A stretch of DNA of 22,382 bases from contig DGDN01000036.1 of the NCBI GenBank assembly GCA_002385465.1, forward strand, positions 11,536 to 33,917. The letters are read 5' to 3'. The notes beneath the pieces are model-generated. The model was not told the origin of the DNA and ran no database searches. It saw only the letters and a program-made list of their open reading frames with translations. Both the position numbers and the translations under genes were made by a program. Source of the DNA: Candidatus Fermentithermobacillaceae bacterium UBA3951. Its GTDB lineage: Bacteria > Bacillota > Sulfobacillia > Fermentithermobacillales > Fermentithermobacillaceae. This document shows, piece after piece, positions 1 to 6,464 of the stretch; position 1 is the first letter of the stretch, and each line of letters opens with the position of its first letter.

Positions 1-1464
1 CTCGGTTTCTTTGTGGCGCTTGCATCGTCTGTATTGGGGGCTCTAATCCTCGTTTATTCTCTCGGATACATGGGGCGCGGAAAGGAAGTAACCCGCTACT
101 ACCTGCTTGTGCTCCTTACCATAGGATCTCTCAACGGTTTGGTGCTCTCAGGCAATACCCTTGTCATGGCGCTTTTTTGGACGGCTTGTTCTTTCTTGAC
201 ATGCGAAATCGTGAGGTTCAATAGAGAAAACCCGGACGCCCCCTCTTGCGCCAAGAGGGCCCTTCAGTTCGGCTTATCCGGTGACATGCTGCTATTCCTG
301 GGAATAGGGCTCCTCTACTACGGGAGCGGTGCCAAGGGGTTTGGCATTAGGGAGATCATAGGATCGGTTGGAAGTCAATCGCCGCCCGCCACATCGCAGC
401 TCACGACAGCGGGAGCATACGCTGTCCTTTTGGCTGCCATGATACGGTCGGCTCAGGTGCCCCTTCACGTGTGGCTGCCGGGTGCCATGGAGGCGCCGAG
501 TTCGGGCTCGGCTCTCCTGGATGCCGCAACGGTCATGAACGCCGGGGTCTATCTGGTAATGAGGTTCTACCCTGCTTTCAAGTCCGTACCCGGATGGACG
601 GGCGCCGTTATGTGGATAGGTGCCTTCACCATCTTGATTGCGGCGCTCATGGCTATGTACGCCAACGATATAAAGAAGATGCTTGCATTTTCCACCATGG
701 GCCAGCTGGGGTATATGTTCTTCGCGGTCGGGACGGGATCCGTACTGGGGGCTCAGTTTCACCTTATGTCCCACGCCATATTCAAGACGCTCCTCTTCTT
801 GGCCGCAGGTTCCGTTATCCACGCCACGGGCAGCAGAGATATGAACAGGCTGTCAGGCGCCGCGGGAAAAATGCCGGTTACAGGTGCAGGATTCTTGGTT
901 GGGGTAATGGGTTTGTCGGGAGTACCGTTCATGAGCGGATTCTTCTCCAAAGACATGATCCTCGCAGGGGCCCTTGCGAGCCATCAGTACGCGGCCCTTG
1001 CAATTGCCGGCCTCGGGGCGGTCGTCACGGTCGTGTATTCCTGGTCGGCCTACCTTAAGGTGTTCAGAGGCGAACCCTCGCAAGCGGTGCTAAAGGCCCA
1101 TGAGGCTCCTCTATCCATGGAGATCCCCCTGGCGGTCTTATCCATCCTCACGCCGTTTTTCTGGCTGTCTATCGGAATGGGGACCCAGGAGCTCCATCAT
1201 TCAATGCCGGGGATGGGGATCCACGAAATCTCTCCCCTCTACCTCGTCGAGGAAACCTTCGGCAGCGCGGCGTTCTTCATATCCCTGGTTGCCTTGCTGA
1301 TCGGGTTTGTCATCGTCCGCAAGCGCTCCCAGGTGTTGGGTTGGATGGAGTCCCATGCAGCCGGGCTGGTATCCGCCTGCAGGCAAGGGTTCTACTTCGA
1401 CCGTCTCTTTGCCTTGCCCGAGGAAAGGCCAATGCGGAGCAGAAAAGGCGGCGGGCGGAAGTGA
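1..1464 (+). CDS. NuoL-like proton-conducting antiporter-type membrane subunit (5' partial)
   Basis: The reading frame is open from base 1, so the gene begins upstream. The visible part (about 487 codons) is a multi-spanning membrane protein of the NuoL/MrpA antiporter-like family, which moves H+ or Na+ in complex I, Mrp antiporters, membrane hydrogenases and DabAB-type carbon uptake. Family landmarks, counted from the GTG at 13, are IRSAQVPLHVWLP (144-156), NDIKKMLAFSTMGQLGYM (218-235), HLMSHAIFKTLLFLAAGS (250-267) and SGFFSKDMIL (308-317). Lys258 and Lys313 of the usual proton path are present. The TM5 Glu is Thr57, the TM7 Lys is Arg145 and the TM8 His is Asp170. The protein stops soon after a GFYFDRLF motif with a basic tail, so it lacks the long C-terminal extension of typical NuoL. 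Which complex it belongs to cannot be told without upstream genes; a DabB-like role is possible. It ends 33 bases before the str promoter and is probably a separate unit. Confidence 0.8.
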   Translation, partial: LGFFVALASSVLGALILVYSLGYMGRGKEVTRYYLLVLLTIGSLNGLVLSGNTLVMALFWTACSFLTCEIVRFNRENPDAPSCAKRALQFGLSGDMLLFLGIGLLYYGSGAKGFGIREIIGSVGSQSPPATSQLTTAGAYAVLLAAMIRSAQVPLHVWLPGAMEAPSSGSALLDAATVMNAGVYLVMRFYPAFKSVPGWTGAVMWIGAFTILIAALMAMYANDIKKMLAFSTMGQLGYMFFAVGTGSVLGAQFHLMSHAIFKTLLFLAAGSVIHATGSRDMNRLSGAAGKMPVTGAGFLVGVMGLSGVPFMSGFFSKDMILAGALASHQYAALAIAGLGAVVTVVYSWSAYLKVFRGEPSQAVLKAHEAPLSMEIPLAVLSILTPFFWLSIGMGTQELHHSMPGMGIHEISPLYLVEETFGSAAFFISLVALLIGFVIVRKRSQVLGWMESHAAGLVSACRQGFYFDRLFALPEERPMRSRKGGGRK

Positions 1465-1497
1465 TTTCCCTGCTTACAAAACCTTCTCAAGCAGCCG

Positions 1498-1526
1498 TTG
1501 ACACCGGAATTTGTGGGTGCTAAACT
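1498..1526 (+). promoter_or_regulatory. sigma-A-type promoter of the str-S10-spc-alpha superoperon
   Basis: A perfect -35 hexamer TTGACA (1498-1503) is followed by a 17-base spacer and a -10 hexamer TAAACT (1521-1526). The -10 is preceded by TG at 1518-1519, giving an extended -10. Transcription would start near 1533, leaving a leader of about 39 bases before the ATG at 1572, with AGGAGG at 1559-1564. It is the only good promoter seen ahead of the tightly packed translation genes, so it probably drives most of the block. Assignment is from sequence match only. Confidence 0.75.
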
Positions 1527-1571
1527 CTAAAAGCGTGCCTTTTTGGGGTTTGCTAGGCAGGAGGAAGCACG

Positions 1572-1865
1572 ATGTCGAAGAGGCCTTTCAGTCCGCGGGA
1601 AAACCGTAAGACGTCCGGGAAGGACCGGCTTCCGGGTGTGAGGGCCACTGAAAGGGCAGTTCAAAACGGTCTTTGCAGGGCCGTGTACGTTGCGAAAGAC
1701 GCCGAAGAACGCGTCGTCAAGAACCTCCTGAGGCTGTGTGAGGAAAAAGGCATACCTGTGTCTTTTTTTGATTCAATGAAGGAACTCGGAGAGTTTTGTT
1801 CCCTCAAGGTGGGCGCGTCTGCCTGCGCCATCTTGAAAGAACCGGGGGATGGGACCGGGAAATAG
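1572..1865 (+). CDS. ybxF: L7Ae/YbxF-family kink-turn RNA-binding protein
   Basis: This 97-residue protein belongs to the L7Ae/L30e/YbxF group. These bind kink-turn RNA and in Bacillota usually lie between rpoC and rpsL. The fold-defining part runs from LPGVRATERAVQNG (about 20-33), through VYVAKDAEERVV (38-49), to the conserved core LKVGASACAIL (78-88), which matches the GIEVGAAAVAI-type end of B. subtilis YbxF. The first roughly 19 residues are a basic, polar extension (SKRPFSPRENRK...) not found in the short YbxF form of about 82 residues. The ATG start has AGGAGG seven bases upstream. It is the first gene after the promoter, 32 bases before rpsL. The exact cellular role of the bacterial members is unsettled; ribosome association and K-turn binding are known for the family. 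Confidence 0.85.
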   Translation: MSKRPFSPRENRKTSGKDRLPGVRATERAVQNGLCRAVYVAKDAEERVVKNLLRLCEEKGIPVSFFDSMKELGEFCSLKVGASACAILKEPGDGTGK

Positions 1866-1897
1866 GTAAACTTCAGGCAGGAGAAGGGGGTTAGAAG

Positions 1898-2272
1898 GTG
1901 CCGACAATCAACCAGTTGGTTCGGCAGGGACGCAAGCACGTCAAGGAGACGTCCAAGTCCCGCGCACTCAGGGGCAATCCCTTCAAGCGTGGCGTTTGCA
2001 CTGTGGTCCGTACCACTCAACCAAAGAAACCAAACTCGGCACTTAGGAAGATCGCTCGTGTCCGCCTGGTGAACGGCATAGAGGTCACGGCCTATATTCC
2101 GGGCATCGGACACAACTTGCAGGAGCACTCGGTGGTGCTCGTCCGAGGTGGCCGTGTAAGGGATCTTCCTGGCGTTCGTTATCACATAGTCAGGGGCACC
2201 CTCGACGCCGCCGGCGTGGCTGACCGTAAACAGGGTCGTTCGCTGTACGGCGCCAAGAGGCCGAAGAAGTAA
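1898..2272 (+). CDS. rpsL: 30S ribosomal protein S12
   Basis: S12 sits at the decoding centre of the small subunit and controls accuracy. The 124 residues align without gaps to E. coli S12. The streptomycin loop PKKPNSALRK keeps Lys43, and the second loop reads GGRVRDLPGVRYH, so position 88 is Arg (AGG at 2159-2161) instead of the nearly universal Lys. Asp89, the target of RimO methylthiolation, is present. Position 41 is Gln instead of Thr. The start is GTG, with a purine-rich SD (AGGAGAAGGGGG, 1879-1890) seven bases ahead; this start gives the standard MPTINQLVRQG N terminus. It leads the classical rpsL-rpsG-fusA-tuf order. Confidence 0.98.
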   Translation: MPTINQLVRQGRKHVKETSKSRALRGNPFKRGVCTVVRTTQPKKPNSALRKIARVRLVNGIEVTAYIPGIGHNLQEHSVVLVRGGRVRDLPGVRYHIVRGTLDAAGVADRKQGRSLYGAKRPKK

Positions 2273-2292
2273 TCTCTCGGAGGTAATGCTTA

Positions 2293-2763
2293 ATGCCTAG
2301 ACGCGGCAGAGCGCCGGACAGGGAGTGGACACCTGATCCAGTGTACAATTCGATCCTGGTGACCAGGATCACAAACAAGGTCATGCAATCGGGCGAGAAG
2401 GCCGTGGCCCGGAAGATCGTCTATCGCGCCATGGACATTATCCGTGAAAAGACGGGGAAAGACCCGATTGAGGTCCTCGATACCGCTATCAAAAACGCCA
2501 TGCCTATACTGGAGGTGCGTCCCAGAAGAGTAGGCGGGGCAACATACCAGGTACCAATCGAAGTGCGAAGCGAAAGGCGTCTCTCACTGGCAATCCGTTG
2601 GATCGTGGATTTCGCCAGGCAGCGGGGCGAGCGCGGCATGGAGAACCGCTTGGCGGGAGAGATCCTTGACTGCGCGAGCAACACCGGCAGCACCGTGAGA
2701 CGCAAAGAAGAGATGCACAGGATGGCCGAAGCCAACAGAGCCTTCGCGCACTACCGCTGGTAG
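2293..2763 (+). CDS. rpsG: 30S ribosomal protein S7
   Basis: S7 nucleates assembly of the 30S head by binding the 3' major domain of 16S rRNA, and lies near the E site. The protein has the standard bacterial length of 156 residues. Recognisable stretches are MPRRGRAPDREWTPDPVYNS at the N terminus, VRPRRVGGATYQVPIEV (about 76-92) and the C-terminal EEMHRMAEANRAFAHYRW. An SD (GGAGG at 2279-2283) lies nine bases ahead of the ATG. An upstream ATG at 2286 is out of frame and closes after four codons. S7 is the translational repressor of the str operon in E. coli, but no comparable binding structure was identified in the 20-base rpsL-rpsG gap here. Confidence 0.98.
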   Translation: MPRRGRAPDREWTPDPVYNSILVTRITNKVMQSGEKAVARKIVYRAMDIIREKTGKDPIEVLDTAIKNAMPILEVRPRRVGGATYQVPIEVRSERRLSLAIRWIVDFARQRGERGMENRLAGEILDCASNTGSTVRRKEEMHRMAEANRAFAHYRW

Positions 2764-2802
2764 AGCCGGGGCCGACGAGACTCGAGGAAAGGGGGGATTT
2801 CG

Positions 2803-4887
2803 ATGCCGAGGACATTTCCGCTTGAGAAGATCCGCAATATAGGTATCATGGCTCATATTGATGCCGGGAAGACAACCACCACCGAGCGGATCCTGTTCTA
2901 CACGGGAAAAGTTCACAGGATGGGTGAGGTCGACCAAGGCTCTGCGGCCATGGACTGGATGGTCCAAGAGCAGGAGCGAGGGATAACCATTACTTCCGCC
3001 GCTACTACCTGTTATTGGAGAGATTGCAGGATCAACATTATAGATACTCCAGGGCACGTTGACTTCACAGCCGAAGTTGAGCGAAGCCTCCGGGTACTTG
3101 ACGGAGCGGTGGCCATATTCTGTGCCAAAGGCGGCGTCGAACCCCAATCCGAGACCGTCTGGCGGCAGGCCGACAAGTACAAGATCCCCCGTATTGCCTA
3201 CATCAACAAGATGGATTCAGTAGGTGCGGATTTCTTCAGGGCCGTGAGGATGATCAAGGACCGCTTGGGCGCCGAACCTGTGGTCGTAGGTCTCCCGCTG
3301 GGGTCGGAAGAGGATTTCTCCGGGGTGATCGACCTCATCCGGCTCAAGGCCCTGTATTGGGTCGATGACCTTGGGATGAACATCGAGGAGAGAGACATCC
3401 CAGAAGATATCAGGGAGCTGGCGGAGGAATACAGGGAGCGCCTGATCTCGGCGGCGTCGGATTACGACGAAGCGGTCCTGGAAGCCTATCTCTCCGGAGA
3501 GGAGATTCCGGCAGAGGTCCTTAAGGGAGCCCTACGTAAGGGCACCCTGCTAAATGCCATAGTCCCTGTCATGCCGGGATCTTCCTTTAGGAATAAGGGC
3601 GTTCAGAACCTCATCGACGCAATCGTCGACTACCTCCCTTCGCCGGCGGATATACCTCCGGTTGAAGGACACCTGCCGGAAGGCGATGAGGTAGTCACAA
3701 GAAAGGCCTCGGACGATGAACCCTTTAGCGCGCTGGCATTTAAGGTTATGACCGACCCATACGTCGGACGGCTCACCTACTTCCGTGTGTACTCGGGTTC
3801 CGTGAGCACGAGGTCTTCCGTGTACAACGCCACCAAGGGCAAGAACGAGAGGATCCAAAGGCTCCTTCTCATGCATGCAAACCACCGTGAGGATGTGGAT
3901 GTAGCCCTTGCGGGCGACATAGTCGCAACGGTGGCGCTCAAGCACACGACGACAGGGGATACCTTGTGCGATGAGAAGCACCCCATCTTGCTGGAGGCAA
4001 TTGCCTTCCCGGAGCCTGTTATTCAGGTCGCCATAGAACCGGCTACCAGAGCAGATCAGGACAAACTCTCCATATCTTTGCAGAAACTTGCCGAGGAAGA
4101 CCCTACTTTTTCTTACAGGTCCGATGACGAAACGGGCCAGACCCTCATCGAAGGGATGGGCGAGCTCCACCTGGAGATCATAAGCGACCGTCTCCTTCGT
4201 GAGTTCGGCGTGTCGGCTACTGTAGGACGTCCGCAGGTGGCGTACAAAGAGACGGTGACCGGTGAGGTACAAGGTGAAGGCAAGTATGTTCGTCAGACCG
4301 GTGGCCACGGTCAGTATGGCCACGTCAAGCTGAGGCTGGAGCCTCTCGGAAGAGGCTCGGGTTTCGAGTTTGTAGATGCCGTGAAAGGCGGGGCTATTCC
4401 GGCTGCGTTCATCCCGGCCGTCTGGGCCGGCGTGAGAGAAGCGCTGGAAAGCGGCCCCCTGGTCGGAAATCCTGTTGTTGATGTCAAGGTGACTCTTGAG
4501 GATGGGTCCTATCATGAGGTAGACTCGTCTGAGTTGGCGTTCAAGGTCGCGGGATCTATGGCTCTCAAGGACGCGCTCTCAAAGGCCAAGATGGTTATCT
4601 TGGAGCCCGTCATGAAAGTTGAAGTGACCACTCCCACGACCTACTTGGGAGAGGTGCTTTCAGACCTGAGCGCGCGGAGAGGAGAGATCCAAGGTATTGA
4701 GAGCAGGGAAGGCTACGAGGTGATTGACGGTTCGGTGCCGCTTGCTTCAATGTTTGGGTACGCCACCGACCTTAGGTCAAGGACTCAGGGTCGAGGCACC
4801 TATACGATGCAGTTTCAGAGTTACGATGTAGTTCCGCCCAACGAGGCGGACAAGATCATCGCCCGGTACCTCGGGCGGCCAGTGTAA
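2803..4887 (+). CDS. fusA: Elongation factor G
   Basis: EF-G is the GTPase that drives tRNA-mRNA translocation and, with RRF, ribosome recycling. It has the normal length of 694 residues. The G domain shows G1 AHIDAGKT (17-24), switch I RGITI (59-63), G3 DTPGH with catalytic His85 (81-85) and G4 NKMD (135-138). Domain II follows at about 300-400. Domain IV has GGHGQYGHVK (near residue 500) and the tip loop GSYHEVDSSELAFK (near 570), whose His enters the decoding site. These intact elements fit a translocase rather than a TetM-type ribosomal protection protein. The ATG follows GGAAAGGGGGG after a 39-base gap from rpsG. It is 25 bases from tuf, the usual str order. Confidence 0.98.
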   Translation: MPRTFPLEKIRNIGIMAHIDAGKTTTTERILFYTGKVHRMGEVDQGSAAMDWMVQEQERGITITSAATTCYWRDCRINIIDTPGHVDFTAEVERSLRVLDGAVAIFCAKGGVEPQSETVWRQADKYKIPRIAYINKMDSVGADFFRAVRMIKDRLGAEPVVVGLPLGSEEDFSGVIDLIRLKALYWVDDLGMNIEERDIPEDIRELAEEYRERLISAASDYDEAVLEAYLSGEEIPAEVLKGALRKGTLLNAIVPVMPGSSFRNKGVQNLIDAIVDYLPSPADIPPVEGHLPEGDEVVTRKASDDEPFSALAFKVMTDPYVGRLTYFRVYSGSVSTRSSVYNATKGKNERIQRLLLMHANHREDVDVALAGDIVATVALKHTTTGDTLCDEKHPILLEAIAFPEPVIQVAIEPATRADQDKLSISLQKLAEEDPTFSYRSDDETGQTLIEGMGELHLEIISDRLLREFGVSATVGRPQVAYKETVTGEVQGEGKYVRQTGGHGQYGHVKLRLEPLGRGSGFEFVDAVKGGAIPAAFIPAVWAGVREALESGPLVGNPVVDVKVTLEDGSYHEVDSSELAFKVAGSMALKDALSKAKMVILEPVMKVEVTTPTTYLGEVLSDLSARRGEIQGIESREGYEVIDGSVPLASMFGYATDLRSRTQGRGTYTMQFQSYDVVPPNEADKIIARYLGRPV

Positions 4888-4892
4888 CAAAA

Positions 4893-4898
4893 AGGAGG
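4893..4898 (+). promoter_or_regulatory. tuf ribosome binding site with long spacing
   Basis: AGGAGG lies 14 bases before the tuf ATG at 4913, with an A-rich stretch between. This is longer than the 5-9 bases seen for most genes in the window. No in-frame ATG, GTG or TTG lies closer to it, so the start at 4913 (MAKRKFERTKPHVNVGTIGH) stands. Confidence 0.7.
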
Positions 4899-4912
4899 AT
4901 CAATCAGCAAAA

Positions 4913-6115
4913 ATGGCCAAGAGAAAGTTTGAGAGGACCAAGCCGCACGTCAACGTCGGTACCATTGGACACATCGACCACGGTAAGACCACTTTGACTG
5001 CAGCCATCACCAGGGTCATGGCGGGCATGGGCTTCGCCGAGTTCACCCCGTTCGACAAGATCGACAAGGCTCCCGAAGAGAAGGCCAGAGGCATTACCAT
5101 TTCCGCTTCTCACGTGGAGTACGAGACTCCCAACAGGCACTACGCCCACGTGGACTGCCCGGGACACGCTGACTACATCAAGAACATGATCACCGGGGCT
5201 GCCCAGATGGACGGCGCGATCCTCGTTGTTTCCGCAGCCGACGGCACCATGCCACAGACCCGGGAGCACGTGCTCCTTGCCCGTCAGGTTGGCGTGCCTG
5301 CCATGGTAGTGTTCCTCAACAAGGTGGACCTGGTTGACGACGAAGAGCTCCTCGAGATCTCCGAGCTTGAGGTTAGGGATCTCCTCTCCAAGTACCAGTT
5401 CCCCGGCGACGAAGTGCCTGTAATCAGAGGTTCTGCTCTGAAGGCTCTTGAGTGCGGTTGCGGTAAAGAAGATTGCCAGTGGTGCAGCGGGATCATCAAG
5501 CTCATGGAGGCCGTTGACGCCTACATCCCGACTCCCGAGCGCGCTGTCGACAAGCCGTTCCTGCTTTCCATCGAAGACGTGTTCACAATCACCGGACGCG
5601 GCACGGTTGCTACCGGTAGGATCGAGCGCGGCGTAATCAGGCCCGGCGACCCGGTCGAAATCGTAGGGCTTACCGATGAGCCCAAGCAGACGGTCTGCAC
5701 CAGCGTCGAGATGTTCAGGAAGGTCCTCGATTACGGCGAGGCCGGAGACAACGTAGGCTGCCTCTTGCGCGGTATTGCCAAGAACGAGGTCGAGCGCGGT
5801 CAGGTCTTGGCGAAGCCCGGGACCATCAAGCCCCGCAGGAAGTTCGCCGCTCAGATATACGTGCTCACGAAAGAAGAGGGTGGCCGTCACACCGCGTTCT
5901 TCTCCGGTTACAGGCCCCAGTTCTTCTTCAGGACCACCGACGTCACCGGCGCAGTGTACCTTCCCGAGGGTGTCGAGATGGTCATGCCCGGCGACAACGT
6001 GCGCATAAGGGCCGAGCTTATCTCGCCAATCGCTATGGAAGAGGGAGTTCGTTTCGCTATCCGCGAGGGCGGAAGAACGGTGGCTTCGGGAGTAGTAACT
6101 GAGATCGAGGAGTGA
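4913..6115 (+). CDS. tuf: Elongation factor Tu
   Basis: EF-Tu delivers aminoacyl-tRNA to the ribosome as a GTP ternary complex. It has 400 residues. The G domain shows GHIDHGKT (19-26), RGITI (59-63), DCPGH (81-85), NKVD (136-139) and the SALKALE helix (174-180). Directly after this comes a four-cysteine insert, CGCGKEDCQWC (181-191), at the point where E. coli has GDAEWEAK; similar Cys-rich inserts are, as I recall, found in some clostridial EF-Tu proteins. Domains 2 and 3 include TGRGTVATGR and GYRPQFFFRTTDVTG. The conserved TGVEMFRK reads TSVEMFRK (Ser264), equivalent to E. coli Gly257. RHTPFF reads RHTAFF. The protein is functional-looking but diverged. Its last codons hold the SD of rpsJ, so the str and S10 clusters are joined. 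Confidence 0.97.
   Translation: MAKRKFERTKPHVNVGTIGHIDHGKTTLTAAITRVMAGMGFAEFTPFDKIDKAPEEKARGITISASHVEYETPNRHYAHVDCPGHADYIKNMITGAAQMDGAILVVSAADGTMPQTREHVLLARQVGVPAMVVFLNKVDLVDDEELLEISELEVRDLLSKYQFPGDEVPVIRGSALKALECGCGKEDCQWCSGIIKLMEAVDAYIPTPERAVDKPFLLSIEDVFTITGRGTVATGRIERGVIRPGDPVEIVGLTDEPKQTVCTSVEMFRKVLDYGEAGDNVGCLLRGIAKNEVERGQVLAKPGTIKPRRKFAAQIYVLTKEEGGRHTAFFSGYRPQFFFRTTDVTGAVYLPEGVEMVMPGDNVRIRAELISPIAMEEGVRFAIREGGRTVASGVVTEIEE
6107..6112 (+). promoter_or_regulatory. rpsJ: rpsJ ribosome binding site inside the 3' end of tuf
   Basis: GAGGAG at 6107-6112 is within the last tuf codons and eight bases ahead of TTG 6121. This spacing selects the TTG start for rpsJ over the GTG at 6112, which overlaps the SD itself and has no SD of its own. 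Translation of rpsJ is therefore likely coupled to tuf. Confidence 0.75.
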
Positions 6116-6120
6116 TCGCG

Positions 6121-6432
6121 TTGAGGAGGCAGCGAATCCGGGTTAGACTTCGTGCGTTTGACCACGAAATCCTGGATCAGTCGGCGGGCCGAATAGTTGA
6201 GACCGCCAAGAGAACCGGCGCGCTTATCTCAGGCCCGGTCCCGCTTCCGACCGAGAGAAGCGTCTATACCATCCTCACTGCCCCCAACGGAGAGAAGGAT
6301 ATCCGAGAGCAGTTTGAGATGAGAGTGCATAAGAGGCTCATTGACATAATGGAGCCCACGACCAAGACCATGGACGCGCTCACGAGACTCGATCTCCCGG
6401 CAGGAGTAGACATCGAAATCAAGAGCGTATGA
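6121..6432 (+). CDS. rpsJ: 30S ribosomal protein S10
   Basis: S10 is a head protein of the 30S subunit and, as NusE, part of the transcription antitermination complex. Starting at TTG 6121 it has 103 residues and the standard N terminus (MRRQRIRVRLRAFDH), numbering exactly like E. coli S10. The longer version from GTG 6112 adds three residues that the family lacks. Conserved stretches are VETAKRTGA (27-35), GPVPLPTE (38-45) and REQFEMRVHKRLIDI. The loop after TIL, normally SPHVNKD, reads APNGEKD, so residues 56-58 are Asn-Gly-Glu in place of His-Val-Asn. This loop approaches the tetracycline site. It is first in the S10 cluster and starts only five bases after the tuf stop. Confidence 0.96.
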   Translation: MRRQRIRVRLRAFDHEILDQSAGRIVETAKRTGALISGPVPLPTERSVYTILTAPNGEKDIREQFEMRVHKRLIDIMEPTTKTMDALTRLDLPAGVDIEIKSV

Positions 6433-6464
6433 CCCAAGCTTCGTGATGGAGGAGGTAGCGTGCT

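Noticed and set aside
1470..1494. Inverted repeat CTGCTT/AAGCAG after the NuoL-like gene as a terminator
   Set aside because: The stem is only six pairs with a 13-base loop and no following T run, so it is not convincing as an intrinsic terminator.
1536..1559. TGCCT/AGGCA pairing in the str leader as a regulatory hairpin
   Set aside because: Five pairs with a 14-base loop is too weak; it touches only the first base of the SD.
3550..4515. A 321-codon open frame on the - strand opposite fusA
   Set aside because: Same reason: a shadow of a conserved gene, with no family similarity I can recognise.
2803..4887. fusA as a tetracycline-resistance (TetM-like) protein
   Set aside because: Length, domain IV tip and position between rpsG and tuf are those of the housekeeping EF-G.
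4904..5890. A 328-codon open frame on the - strand opposite tuf
   Set aside because: It is a mirror of the strongly biased tuf codons, has no recognisable domain and no SD, and tuf is certain on the + strand.
6112..6120. GTG at 6112 as start of rpsJ
   Set aside because: It adds three residues not found in S10 and lies on the SD itself; TTG 6121 gives the standard 103-residue protein with correct SD spacing.
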